From: Liopterus haemorrhoidalis
Lineage: Eukaryota > Arthropoda > Insecta > Coleoptera > Dytiscidae
Direction: 5' to 3'
DNA: 64,000 nt
NCBI GenBank assembly: GCA_963971575.1
Contig: OZ020622.1
Coordinates: 6,858,279 to 6,922,278 of the forward strand
This document shows, in pieces, positions 9,410-19,699 of the stretch. The notes under the pieces were generated by a model. It was given only the letters and a program-made list of their open reading frames with translations, was not told the origin of the DNA and did not search any database. A program made the translations under genes and the position numbers. The first letter of the stretch is position 1, and the number at the start of each line of letters is the position of its first letter.

Positions 9410-10469
9410 AGAAAAAATTGATGTAAAGTGTGAATTTTCACATATTTCAGGTTTTCGTAGGTACTTAGTAAGTGAATGATGATTATTTGGGATACCAAAA
9501 CAAATTTTATGTTAAAATATTGTTTTGTTAATTTTAATTCGAATGCCTAATATCTTTATTTAGGTTTCTAAATATATGCAGTATTTTTTTTTTTTATATA
9601 GCAAGGTTCATTCAGATTTTAAAAATTACGCCTATGGCTTCTATTGGTTGTTTTAAGTCATAAACCCCTCCGATTTCTTATACATTGAAACATAAAATTA
9701 AATTATTTATTAGAATTATTTATTAGAAAAATAGACTTAATTTCAACAATTCCCACTGGTTATTAAAGTTACGCTTTTAAAAATTAAATGCAACATTTGC
9801 CAAAATATAACTAGAAATTTGACAAAATAATTTAAAGAAAATAAATATGAAAAAAAAAAACAGAAAAAATAAAATTGTTTCCAGACCGGAAGCGAACCAT
9901 AGTTTGCAAATTAGAAAGCGAGAGTGCTAACCATCACACCATGAAAGCGTATTGGTTTACTGTGTTACATAACATATTAAATATTAAGTCGTCAACCAAA
10001 AAATACAAAAAATGCGTTATTTTCCGAAAACATAATCCGATCAAAAATTCCTGTTGTACTATTCCGGTTCACACCAATGTACATTACTTAGATTTTTAGG
10101 TTAAACCATCTGGGCTACAGAGTGAGACATGTTTTTTTGCACAATTTTGGCAAAAATCGCGTCAAAATACTTTATTTTGCAAAAATAAAATTTGATAGTT
10201 AATCCACGTTTTAAGGGCTTTCATTTGATACCTTACCAAGAATTTAAAAAAAAAAATTGTTCCGATGAGCACATATTTGTTTATATTTTTAGGGGGATAT
10301 GTTTTGTAGATGTTTTAGTACTTTTCCTATGTGCAGGTCAAAAAGTTGTATAAGCATGCCAAATTTCAACTATCTAGGTTTAGCCGTTTGGCTACAATTT
10401 TTACCGAACAGACAGATAGACAGACTGACAGACAGATAGAGAACAAAATGACGGTATAAGGGTATTCGT
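9410..10469 (-). mobile_element. DINE-like CTGT-microsatellite repeat, copy 1
   Basis: Alignable in inverse orientation with 20146-21205 and with 52578-53797, and in direct orientation with 55795-56830. Reading the family in the direction in which its tRNA-like segment is forward, the order is: (CTGT)n, GTTCGGTAAAAATTG, a conserved core of about 450 bp ending TAACGCATTTTTTGTG, the tRNA-like segment, a T-rich stretch, TAGTTATATTTTGG, and a terminal GTGTGAAAATTCACAC hairpin. No protein is encoded. A microsatellite flanked by conserved blocks resembles DINE-1/mini-me (Helentron-derived) elements, but Helitron-type termini were not demonstrated. A solo LTR abuts the microsatellite side at 10475. 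Confidence 0.7.
9881..9945 (-). other. tRNA-like segment inside DINE-like copy 1
   Basis: On the minus strand an A-box-like TGGTGTGATGGTTAGCA lies at 9941-9925 and a B-box-like GGTTCGCTTCC at 9898-9888. The A-to-B start distance is 43 nt, the normal tRNA spacing. The A-box side recalls tRNA-Gln. No good anticodon stem or acceptor pairing forms, so it is not a functional tRNA. Segments at the same position in the other full copies (20696, 53130, 56300) are tRNA-like but different in sequence. Confidence 0.6.
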
Positions 10470-10474
10470 GTTGG

Positions 10475-11183
10475 TGTTCGCGCCAGTCGCGTGAATTATT
10501 AATATTTAAGTGGAGGGATCTCAGTCCAACATTATTTTTAGTTTAGCTACGGAATAACATTCGAACCATCTGTGTCGTATTAATTTTTGTACTCAGTTCT
10601 GTCTGTATGCAACTGCCGTTCAGGTTACTTGCAGTGTTGCAGGTTACGAATGTATGTTAGATATAAACTCATCTCATGTCTTAGTGTATTTTAGTCTCTC
10701 ATTTCGGTCACCGCATCATCTGAGCTCTTAACATCGTGCTTCTTTAAGCAGAAGTAGAATTAGTCTTAGTTCTACCTCAATTCGTTTATCCTGCTTTGTT
10801 AACGTGAATAAATTTTACACATGCATTCAAATTCATGTGGTTCATATTTCGTGAATATACGGTGTGGACTTGTGAAATCGATCGTGGCGTGTCCAAACTC
10901 TCTATTCCAGACCTGGTGTATTACAAAGCTACAGCATCCCAAAGGACTGTTTGTTACATGACGTTTCAACCAGTAGGTAAGTCCATCAACCTCTATATAT
11001 CCAATATTATCTTCAGCATTCTACAATCGCGTGATATTGAGCCCAATTAAGTTCATTCGCTTTATTTCACGTTTTTCATCCAGATCGTTAGTCCTGCCTT
11101 ACGATCGTCGCTAACGTGCTCCTCAGAGCAGTAACCTGGTTAATGTCTCCGTCTGGGAACATTGCAGGGCTCCGCATTTAACA
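10475..11183. mobile_element. Solo LTR
   Basis: A 709-bp block starting TGTTCGCGCC and ending TTAACA is flanked on both sides by GTTGG (10470-10474 and 11184-11188), the 5-bp target duplication of an LTR retrotransposon. A poly(A)-signal-like AATAAA lies near 10806. The first 50 bp recur inverted at 40043-40091, so it is a repeat. No internal region or primer-binding site follows, hence a solo LTR from recombination. BEL/Pao or Gypsy origin cannot be decided. Confidence 0.65.
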
Positions 11184-12140
11184 GTTGGGGTTCAATTTAT
11201 GAATTCCCCATGTTCCAAAACACATTTTAAATTATTTTTTAAAGCATATTTAGTTAGTTTAAACTATTTTATGTCACAAAGAAATTCTGTTTGACAATTT
11301 ACACACTTTTAAATAGTTATTGTCTGTATAGTGGATAGTAACTGTCCTTAAAGTTATAATTTTTTAATAATAAGAAAAGTAATATGAACATTTTAGTATG
11401 TAGTAAGGGAGGTTTACAACTTTTTAAAACTGCACATAGTAATATAAAAAGTTTTCTTATTAACTACTAAATCGTTTGTCGTTATAGTTACCTATATAAT
11501 GAAGTTTTAAACTATGTATTTTAATGTTCAAGTTTTATGAAAGTGCCACTGAAAAAGATAAAATAAAAACTATCAAAATTAAACCTTAAATTTGCAACAT
11601 AAGTCCAAAGAGTCAATAAGTACTGTCTATTAATAGAACCTAAGTTTAAGTACATATATATTTAAGTGAAACTAGATTCTTTTGAGAGATCTGAATCAGT
11701 TGAATCAGATCTCTAAAAATCTTCATTCACAAAGATTCGTGTAATGAACTATCAATCACTGAACGTCTTGGTGGGCTGAACTATGGACTAGTGAAAAGAG
11801 TCACTATATCTCCTCAAATCATGAATAGTTATTTATTTACATTTATTCTGCTGTCCGACCATGCAGCTGCAGCATATTTTGTGTTGATTTGACATTCATA
11901 TGCGCAAGCATAAGAATGTTCATAAACAAATACTAAATTTTAGCAGTTGTTAAATTTTAACACCTGCTGTTAAAAATAAAAATACTGTTCTTTGTGCCAT
12001 AAATCTATGCAAAATTTAACAGAAATCTAAATCTGAATTAACAGAATATTAACAGAGGCCTGAACATATATTAAATATTTAACATTGCATTATTATCATA
12101 GTTTTACTAATATTTATATCAAATATTTAAATTTAATAAT
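11184..12140. other. Unassigned AT-rich sequence with one hairpin
   Basis: Contains a hairpin AGAGATCTGA/TCAGATCTCT at 11685-11714 with a 10-nt loop. No gene recognised. Confidence 0.3.
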
Positions 12141-12673
12141 TGTTGTGACCATTCGCGTCACAAATTTGTTTGAAATTGCCACCATAGGTGATTTTCAATT
12201 AAGATACATGTTTCATTCGTTTTAGTTTGTACGAACCGTTTCAAAGTGGAATATTTACAATATTTTCGCGAGTTACTCAGAGCAGATCTTCGTTATCAAA
12301 ACTGGTTATGGCTTTAAAAGGAGAATTTTGAGTTATTATTCCTCAAGAATCACTGTGTGGGCCGGTTTGAATACCTTTACTCCTAGGGTCAACCAACCAA
12401 TTGTAAAAATCTTCGGGAACAACCCCTCGGAGTGAAATTTGTCTGAACCTTGCCAGTTATATGTTTGTAAGTACACCTCTGCTCTGGAGTAAAGCGCCTC
12501 TATTTTCGCGATTTACCTGCAATTCTGCTGTAGTTCAAATCAACACACATTATTACCACTACAGAACTATTTATTTGTCATCACGTGTGACGGGTCCAAC
12601 GATTTCAGTCGTAGACCAATGTAGCGCCGCGACGCCATCGTCTCTCTCTCCAACGAACGCATCGGGCGGCACA
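12141..12673. mobile_element. Candidate solo LTR
   Basis: Starts TGTTGTGACC and ends GGCGGCACA; the flanking 5-mers are ATAAT (12136-12140) and ATAAC (12674-12678), 4 of 5 identical. It is distinctly less AT-rich than its surroundings near 12580-12670. No second copy is visible in the window, so the call rests on termini alone. Confidence 0.3.
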
Positions 12674-12850
12674 ATAACTAAATAATAGGTGTACCGGAAA
12701 GTTTTTTCGTTTTTATTATCAGTGCTGTATGCGACCTAGTTACGACTTATTCGCTGAATTAAACAGACATCTTTTGCGTTGTGATTATACTATGTAATCT
12801 TGAGTACCTTATTATTGTTTTCGTTTCATTTTAAATCCTTGAATTTCAAA

Positions 12851-13488
12851 ATGAGGGAAAAATTTTCATCAAAACATTTTTTATGCTGTTTAATGTTGTA
12901 TGAGTACCATAAAAAAATCTGCTACAGTTGCTACATAAAACAGTTGCACTGTTTATGGTGATAAACTAAGTGTACACACATGTCAACAGTGGTTTAAAAA
13001 ATTTAAATCAGGAAATTTATGCTTAGATAATAAATCTGGAAGGCCCTATAAAGGAATAATTTATTAGGAGATGTTAAAACCGGGGCAAAGTGTTAATTCT
13101 GATCTTTATTCTGAACAATTGGATCGACTGAATCAGAACTTGACCAGAAATCGGCCAGAAATTGTGAATAGAAGAGGAGTTATTCTTCAAGGCGACAATG
13201 CCTGACCTCATTCATCAAAAAAAGACACGTGAAAAAATTTCCAAGCTTGATTGGGATGATAAACACACCCACTCTACTCACTAGATATTTCAGCCTGGAC
13301 TATTACTTATTTCGGTCACTGGAACACTTTTTAAGAAACAAGACACTTAGAGATATGAACCATGTTAAAATGAGACTTGAACAAATTTTTCCTAAAAAAA
13401 TCAAGAATTTTATAAATCGGGAATATTTTCTCTCTCTGATAAATGGCAGAGTGTTATAGATCACAATGGTAACTATTTTACTCAATAA
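12851..13488 (+). pseudogene. Mariner transposase remnant, internally deleted
   Basis: The HTH end is readable as LSVHTCQQWFKKFKSGN followed by LDNKSGRP, the second helix-turn-helix and linker of SETMAR-like mariner transposases. It then jumps to LKPGQSVNSDLYSEQLDRL and VILQGDNA, stop, PHSSKKTREK: the second catalytic Asp region (normally HDNARPH). The end reads SDKWQSVIDHNGNYFTQ, the conserved C-terminus. The first catalytic Asp region and about 100 residues between HTH and LKPGQ are missing, and several stops and frame changes are present. It cannot encode an active transposase. Confidence 0.8.
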
Positions 13489-13529
13489 AGTAAATTTTTT
13501 TCTATCGATTTGTTTCTATTTTAATAATA

Positions 13530-14840
13530 CAAGGTGTCTCAAAAGAAATTTTATATTTATTTAGCTTACTGCGTGAACGCAACGTATCCGAGGGGCGCAA
13601 GGGTTATGTCCATCGGTAGCCTGGCTCTTGGGAATTCAGTCGCTATGGAGCGTTTCTCGGGAGAAGACCGCGCGTTATGCGTGCGAGAGTTTTACAAAAA
13701 CGGTGATTCGGCGACTGTAGCGCGTAGAAAATTCTGCAGTATTCGAGGTTTTCGCCACTTAAATGATGCGCCAAGCATTCCTCTCATTCGACATTGGGTT
13801 AAAAAGTTTGAAGAGACTGGTACAACGCTGGATAAATCAAAATCCGGGCGACCTAGGTCATCAAGAACGGTAGAAAACGTGGAGAATGTTAATCAGTCTG
13901 TTCGTGATGACCCGAACCTTTCAATTCGGAAGCGCGCAAGTGCTTTATATGTGCATAGATCATCATTACATTGCATTATGCACCAAGACCTAAAGTTGCA
14001 CCCCTACAAAATTCAATTGGTGCAAGAATTAAAGCCCCAAGATGCCAGTCAGAGGCTTAATTTCGTAAATCAGGTGATTGAGTGATTTTCAACGTTTACC
14101 AACATTTTGTTTTCGGATGAAGCTCATTTTCATCTTAATGGCCACGTAAATAAGCAGAACTGCCGCTACTGGAGTGCAACGAATGCGAAACGCAAACATC
14201 AGAAACTCCTACATTCGCCTAAAGTGACCGTATGGGCTGCGATGTCGGCGCGAGGAATTATCGGCCCTTACTTTTTTGAAGACGAAAGGGGGCGTGCAGT
14301 TATAGTGAATTCAGAGCGTTATGTGGAGATGTTAGACAACTTCTTGGTACCTGAACTGCAAAACTTTCCTGGCTATAACCAAAGAACATGGTTCCAACAG
14401 GACGGAGCAACTTCACACACGTCCAATATGTCTCTGCCACGTGTTCGTGAAATTTTCTCAGGCAAATTGATCTCCCAGAGAGGTGACATAAATTGGCCTC
14501 CACGCAGTCCAGATTTAACCCCTATGGACTTTTTCCTATGGGGTTATCTTAAATCTAAAGTTTACGCCAATAAACCGACTTCACTGGCGCATTTGAAAGA
14601 AAATATCCGTCACGAAATGGCAGCCATCCCTGAGTCCACCTGCCGAGACGTCATAAGTAATTTTACTGTTCGATTAAATGAGTGCCGAGAATGCGAGGGT
14701 CTACATTTAGACGATATTATTTTTAATAAATAAATCTCCAAAAAGTGTATTTTAATAATTAATAAACATTTTTTCTATATACGGCTTACTTTTTTTTTTA
14801 ATCGATCCACTAAATATAAAATTTCTTTTGAGACACCTTG
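13530..14840 (+). mobile_element. DD41D-type mariner element, copy 1 (1311 bp)
   Basis: Inverted termini of 30 bp begin CAAGGTGTCTCAAAAGAAAT on both ends and match perfectly, flanked by TA at 13528-13529 and 14841-14842. The element is inserted near the 3' end of the old mariner 12688-14873. A second copy of nearly the same length lies at 46538-47846 in the opposite orientation and is about 97% identical by eye, so the family is young in this genome. Confidence 0.95.
13645..14733 (+). pseudogene. DD41D mariner transposase with one stop
   Basis: A cut-and-paste transposase of 362 codons from MERFSGEDRALCVREF; open sequence continues upstream into the terminus, but this Met is the likely start. 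Residues 1-120 hold the HTH part (YKNGDSATVARRKFCS, then SIRKRASALYVHRSS), with RPRSSRT as linker. Catalytic residues are visible in LFSDEAHFHL, WFQQDGATSHT and LTPMDFFLWGY; 41 residues separate the second and third Asp, which fits the DD41D (rosa-type) mariner group. A single TGA at 14083-14085 follows VIE; the copy at 46643 has an Arg codon there. All else is open, so one nonsense change inactivates it. Confidence 0.93.
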
Positions 14841-14875
14841 TACCAAATAAACGAAAAAACTTTCTGGTGCACATA

Positions 14876-15802
14876 ATATGAAAGGTGAGATATAATAAAT
14901 ATTTTTAAAATTATACTGTCTTTAAGCATCTTATGACAAAATGGAATTGCCCTGAAACCTTTTTAACATGACTAATGGCAAGACTAGGTATTAAAGTATG
15001 CCTCCGAAACAATTTTAAAACATGTCAACTTTCTGAACATATTTTTACACAAAAGATAAAAATGTATATATATCGATCGTAGCACCATCTATGAATCTTG
15101 CCATTAACTGATTATAGCTTAAAATCAGTGTTTAAAAACTTATTTTGTTTGCAAACTGTCTAGTCCTTTACCGGCGAGATCAACATTGTTTGCCTATTTA
15201 AAAAGATATAACGAGAGGTACAAGATTCATATAATTTTAAAGACAAACATAAACTATATTTACTTTTCTCTAGGAAATGTTCTTTTATTAAAAAACAAAA
15301 TTAAATTTTATTCTTTTTAGGATTCAGATATTGATCCATCCATCCATCTTTGCCTTGTTAGAACTATTTTTAAATAAAAAAAGTAGAAATGCAAGAGGAA
15401 TTTCAAACTTGTGAAGATGTAGTAGGAATGCTTACTAACAGCATACAACTGGGAAAATGTCGTAGATCTAACTGAACTATGTACTCGTAGAATAAGTCCA
15501 GTTTGAACAATGTTTTGAAATGGTTAACATTTTATAAGTTCACATAATAACTGGAAAATAGTGGTACAAATTTAACGACTACGAATCAAATAATGACATT
15601 GGAATAGACGTCCAATTAAATCTAGACACTTTTAAATTATACCCCTATTTTGTACCAAAATGTATATTTAAACAGCGTTGTAATGTTAAATTTCTAGACA
15701 GATGTACTTGTTATAAGATGGAAAGAAATGACCTTTTTATTTAACCTTCTAGTAAACTTAACATATTTTTTTTCAGATTAAGGATATTAGTCTAGAATGA
15801 AT
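14876..15802. other. Unassigned AT-rich sequence
   Basis: No gene or element end recognised. Confidence 0.3.
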
Positions 15803-15970
15803 GCATTGGCGGCCTTAGCCCTGAGTTCGAGGGGGGCTGCCCCCCAAAAATTGCTCTGGCCCAGTTGCCTCCCCCACAAATGCTTGGAGAAAATTGTAGG
15901 CGTTTGTGCGACAAGGAGGGATTTTTAAGGAAGTTATCAATTATATTATTTTAGAAGTGAGGACCTTTTT
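15803..15970 (+). mobile_element. hAT-like fragment with one minisatellite word
   Basis: Starts CATTGGCGGCCTTAG, similar to CAGTGGCG-type hAT ends, has a GGGGGGC/GCCCCCC hairpin at 15831-15845, and finishes with TTTAGAAGTGAGGACCTTTT, the unit word of the array at 2291-3330. The other end is missing. Confidence 0.4.
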
Positions 15971-15987
15971 ACCGACCGCCAATATAT

Positions 15988-16134
15988 AACATGAGTTCAA
16001 AATGTAATTACATAAGGGTTGGCTATGGAAAAATGAAATAATATCTACTGCAAGCTTTAGAATTAATTAACTGTCATCACTGTTGTAGCTTGCAGTAGAC
16101 ATTATTTTATTTTTCCATAGCTAACCCTTATATA
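15988..16134. mobile_element. Palindromic MITE, copy lacking one end
   Basis: Left arm ACATGAGTTCAAAA then ATAAGGGTTGGCTATGG and onward; the right arm is its inverse, ending CCATAGCTAACCCTTAT. The arms pair over about 50 bp around a 25-30 bp centre. The full-length relative is at 18337-18541 and a right arm alone at 57009-57078. Confidence 0.7.
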
Positions 16135-16142
16135 ATTAATAA

Positions 16143-16660
16143 TAAATTATAAAGGTATGCTTAGTATACTTAACTGGCTTTCTGTAGAAAATCGTTTAAA
16201 GTATGGCGCTATGGTCTTTATTTATAAACTTTTACTAGGTCGTTTACCGGGATATTTTCAGAAAAATATTGTTTATAATAAAGATGTGTATAATTATCAT
16301 ACCCGAAGTGCCAGCGATCTCAGAATCATAAAAACTAAATTATCTAAAACCGATAATCAAATTTTCTGTAAAGGATTTAAAGAATATAATGGTCTATCTG
16401 ATCATTTAAAATATGAATGTTTAACTTTAGACAAGTTAATAATGCACGTTTAGCATTATTTAATTATTTAATTATGAGTTAGGATTTTTTGAGAAGTATT
16501 ATTTAAGAAAAAATATTTTTTGAGTTGTATTTTTTAAGATTATTAGTATTTAAGATATAGAATGTATGGAAACATTATATTTTTTTTTGTTAAAATATAA
16601 TCTATGTTATTAGGCCCTGCCTATTTTGGTAAATAAAGTTATTATTATTATATAATTATG
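16143..16660 (+). pseudogene. 3' end of a non-LTR retrotransposon
   Basis: The reading frame 16157-16453 gives MLSILNWLSVENRLKYG, a LLLGRLPGYF segment, NYHTRSASDLRI and a final FKEYNGLSDHLK. This pattern (R/K-H-TR-S-x-x-LRI, then FN-x-L-P/S-x-x-LK) is the C-terminal tail of many LINE ORF2 proteins. It is followed by about 180 bp of AT-rich 3' UTR and a TTATTATTATTA tail at 16636-16650. The 5' part, including all RT motifs, is absent, as expected for a truncated reverse-transcribed copy. No clear target duplication was found. Confidence 0.6.
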
Positions 16661-16689
16661 ATTATTATTATTACTTTTTGGACTCATGG

Positions 16690-16815
16690 TATAAGGGAGG
16701 TATTGTGATCATACCGATTTTGACATTTCGAGATTTCGATGGATCTTCACGAATTGAGGTCCCTGTATAACGTTTTGACTATTTTTAGCATGATGTCTGT
16801 CGGTCTGTATGTCTA

Positions 16816-16874
<59 letters not shown>

Positions 16875-17015
16875 GCCTGTCTGTCTGTCGGTCCGTGTAG
16901 ACGTGCAGAGCAAATTCGGCTAAAAGGATTTTTATGAAACTTCATATTTAAGCTTTTGACATCAATGGCACGAGTTGGTCAACTTTTGGTAAAAATCGGT
17001 TAACTAAAAATAGGA
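16690..17015 (+). mobile_element. Second CTGT-microsatellite repeat family, copy 1
   Basis: Begins AAGGGAGGTATTGTGATCAT, continues with a conserved block (ACCGATTTTGACATTTC), TTTTTAGCATGATGTCTGTC, then (CTGT)n, then GGATTTTTATGAAACTT and TTTTGGTAAAAATCGG. The copy at 27427-27672 has the same blocks with a far shorter microsatellite. It has the same general architecture as the DINE-like family but different flanking sequence. No protein encoded. Confidence 0.65.
16806..16889 (+). repeat. (CTGT)n microsatellite
   Basis: About twenty CTGT units with a few interruptions, inside the repeat 16690-17015. Spurious RQTD-repeat frames arise from it on the minus strand. Confidence 0.95.
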
Positions 17016-17032
17016 GTTTACTCATGTTGGTT

Positions 17033-17340
17033 TTAAGATTTTTGCGAATATTTCACAACGGAGAAATATTTGAGTGAACGAACTTGAGGGCCTTTCAGTA
17101 CACCTGCTTTCAACTTTGCCTCTGATAAAACACCTTGGAACTTTGTCGTCAGGTACTGAACACTTGAACTTCCTGGTTTCAATGTCATGATGAAGTTTTT
17201 TACTAGACCAATCTTTCGATGCAGTGGTGGTAAAAGTAAAAACACCTTCTCGGGATCAACGAGCTTTTGGTGTATGGAATTGTATCGAGCAAAGTGTCTT
17301 TTGGTCTGACGGGCCATTCCCTTTGATGACAATGCTTCTT
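17033..17340 (-). pseudogene. Fragment of the unrecognised TE-borne protein family
   Basis: The minus-strand frame from 17332 gives KLVDPEKVFLLLPPLHRKIG, LVKNFIMTLKPGSSS, TKFQGVLSEAKLKAGVLKGP and QVRSLK. This is the N-terminal half of the family seen at 581-1095 (PPLHxKxGLxK then KxKFPxxSExKxKEGxFxGPxxR). The C-terminal HFFPxxL/RFHQDI half is missing here and is present at 39371-39583. About 310 bp upstream of the frame, the end TTTGTTGACCAGTG at 17646-17659 matches the terminus of the element at 39040-39824, so both ORF halves occur next to the same transposon ends. Function unknown. Confidence 0.6.
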
Positions 17341-17382
17341 ATCGGCTCTGCTATTCCATAAGCAAAGAAAGCACATGTCGCT

Positions 17383-17450
17383 GGTGACCTGGCAATACCT
17401 CCTATCTACATGGTAATACCTATGCAGATAGGAGGTATTGCCAGGTCACC
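17383..17450. other. Perfect 25-bp hairpin
   Basis: GGTGACCTGGCAATACCTCC and five further bases (17383-17407) are exactly complementary to 17426-17450; one mismatch later another 3 bp pair. The loop holds GGTAATACC, a near-copy of part of the stem. It lies between the ORF fragment at 17033 and the terminus at 17659. It could be a foldback MITE or a small-RNA-type hairpin. Confidence 0.9.
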
Positions 17451-17645
17451 CGCGATATGCTTTGTATAACCAGTCTGGAGACCCAAAAGTAGACTAATAA
17501 CCTTAAGATCTGCACCTAGGTACAGTGGTGTGGTTCGTAAACTTTATGTGGTAGAGGAAAACTAATATCACACTCACAATCAGCACATGCGAATTATCTA
17601 AGATCACACACATTCAAGATCACAAAACGAAGAAACTTTTTTTAT

Positions 17646-17659
17646 TTTGTTGACCAGTG
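17646..17659 (-). repeat. Terminal repeat of the CACTGGTCAACAAA family
   Basis: TTTGTTGACCAGTG is the inverse of the start of the element at 39040-39824 and identical to its other end. Its partner end was not found in 16.7-17.6 kb, so this element is incomplete. Confidence 0.6.
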
Positions 17660-17816
17660 TATTCAGCCAGCGATTCGAATTGGCTGAAAGATGATTATAA
17701 AGTTGGTGCAAAAAAATTAAAGTTTATCTTGCCAGGAACGGAATATTTCAAGCAAATAGATAAGCAAATATTTAGAGCAAATTTCGTCTTGTTTTGTTAT
17801 TACCATGTTTGAATTA

Positions 17817-19142
17817 CAGTGACTGTATAAAGACAGTGTGGCCATACGATGGTCTCATTTTCTATTGGTCGAGCTGAAGTCCGCCATATTTCTTCCAACT
17901 TTGTTACAGATTATATATGGTTTACATGTGTTTAGCTTGTCTTTCAACAGATTTAAGTGATATTTTCAAATAATATACGTATATTTAGACGTTTAATAGT
18001 GAATATTGTTGTGTTTGTGATGAGTAATGAGTAATGTAGATAATGTAAACTGTGCACATATTTTAAATTGTCACAAATTAAAATTAAAAATAATGAAACG
18101 TTTGGTTATGTTTAGGTTTAAAATTTCTGGGGAAAAAAAGCTAAATGAACATAAAAAAACATTATGCCATTAAATCAATGGATGGTTTCACAATTATAAG
18201 AAGTATTTACTTTCATTAATTTTAATGTTATTCCATGTTGATTTCATTTTATTTTTCACCTGACCATAATTTTAGTTGAATAAATGCATAATTGATAATA
18301 TATACATCAGTTTTCTTTATTAATATATCATTTATACCATGAGTTCAAAAAGAAATTGCATAAGGGTTGGCTATGGAAAATAAAAGTAATGTCAACAGAA
18401 AGCTTTAGAATTAATTTACTGTCTGAATTAATTAAATCACTCTTGTTGTCTTAAGTTATTTATTTTTGCATAAAGCTTGTAGTATACATTATTTTATTTT
18501 TCCATAGCCAACTCTAATGTAATTTATTTTTGAACTCAGGGTATATAACATGTTCTGCTTATTCTTTTTTAATATGAAAATATCCTATTTTTTTTATATA
18601 AACATGCGTTTTCCCAAAAATTAGAGAAACGTTGGGTTCTATAATTTTTATAGAACCTTATCATCATTTTTTCCCTATCATTTTATTCTAATTCTAATGT
18701 CCTGTTTGAACTTGTTTCCTTAAATTTAAAATATTCAAATTAAAATGTATCTCCCGTTTTTATAAAAAAAGTGTTTTAGTTTTTGTAAGTCCAAATTATA
18801 AAATAATAAAAACATATCTCTTTTATTTCCTTTCATGTCCTTTTTTAAGAATTTTTTTCATTTGTTTTCTTTTTATGTTGCAAACATTCCAAAAAAATAC
18901 CTTCACCGGTAGGCAATTTTAATATTTATCTTAATAAATGTTGAATCATATACATGTTTTTTCTTAACAATAAATTGATATTCACATATATATAAACATA
19001 AATACGTAAAACTATTAAAAATTTAAGAAATATTATAATATATTAGGATATATTAATATTTATTCCATATAACCCAATACAAATCTGGAATAAACATGGC
19101 GGCTACAGTTCATATGGCCACACTGTCTTTATACAGTCACTG
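17817..19142. mobile_element. TA-flanked non-autonomous element (Tc1/mariner-type ends)
   Basis: The ends CAGTGACTGTATAAAGACAG and the following 10 bp are repeated inverted at 19113-19142; similarity continues inward through CCGCCATRTTT. TA flanks both sides (17815-17816, 19143-19144). Length 1326 bp, but no transposase frame is present. It contains the palindromic MITE at 18337-18541. Confidence 0.8.
18337..18541. mobile_element. Palindromic MITE, full-length copy (205 bp)
   Basis: Starts CCATGAGTTCAAAAA and ends with the inverse (TTTTTGAACTCAGGG); ATAAGGGTTGGCTATGG and its inverse lie inside. TA is present on both sides (18335-18336 and 18542-18543). The arms carry several mismatches and the centre about 80 bp of extra AT-rich sequence compared with 15988-16134. 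Confidence 0.7.
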
Positions 19143-19144
19143 TA

Positions 19145-19699
19145 GTTTGAATAGGATTCATAGCCACCTAGCGGTTGTAAGAGAAATTTAAAAATCGCTG
19201 CACATGTTTTTGTTATGAATTTTTATTTACAGTAGACAATATCTCCCTAGGCGTCGCTTATAAGCTAGCCATATACATCATTTTCTTACGATGTTTCGTA
19301 TTGTTTTTCAGCGAATAACTCTCTAGTTGTTTATTTGCAAAGTGTTGTAAATTTCCTTGAAAATGTCAGAAAAAAATGTGTAGTAAAGTGACACGGTGCG
19401 CGGCATCCACAAACAGTAAAGTCTGTAATATTAGCGTCGGGAAGCGTCGACCTGTCGTCGATATGGTCGGAACACGTGACGAGCATGTCTATATTAAATG
19501 TCGGTTGACAATATCTATATCGTATACGTGACTGCATTCCAATATCCGATCTACTAAATAATATCTATGGTTTTGTTACCAATTCGCACATGTGTCAAAA
19601 CGCTTTCGACGATTTCGAAAATATTTTGAGGGGAATAAAATCATATTTTACGTTTTAAGTTACTTTTGGTTTCATGTCAAGAACTCAAGTAATATCATC
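19145..19699. other. Unassigned sequence
   Basis: No motif recognised; the minus-strand open frame at 19331-19537 has no family I can name. Confidence 0.3.

Larger units (their letters stand above)
12688..14873 (+). mobile_element. Old mariner element, host of a nested DD41D mariner
   Basis: The ends TACCGGAAAGTTTTTTCG (12693 on) and the inverse of CACCAGAAAGTTTTTTCG (to about 14868) form about 28-bp inverted repeats, directly flanked by TA at 12686-12687 and 14874-14875. Without the nested element (13530-14840 plus one TA) it would be about 870 bp, shorter than a full 1.3-kb mariner, in agreement with the internal deletion of its transposase. Confidence 0.8.

Noticed and set aside
9881..9945. 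Functional tRNA gene
   Set aside because: A- and B-box are present, but there is no acceptor pairing and no proper anticodon arm; the same applies to the other tRNA-like segments and SINE heads.
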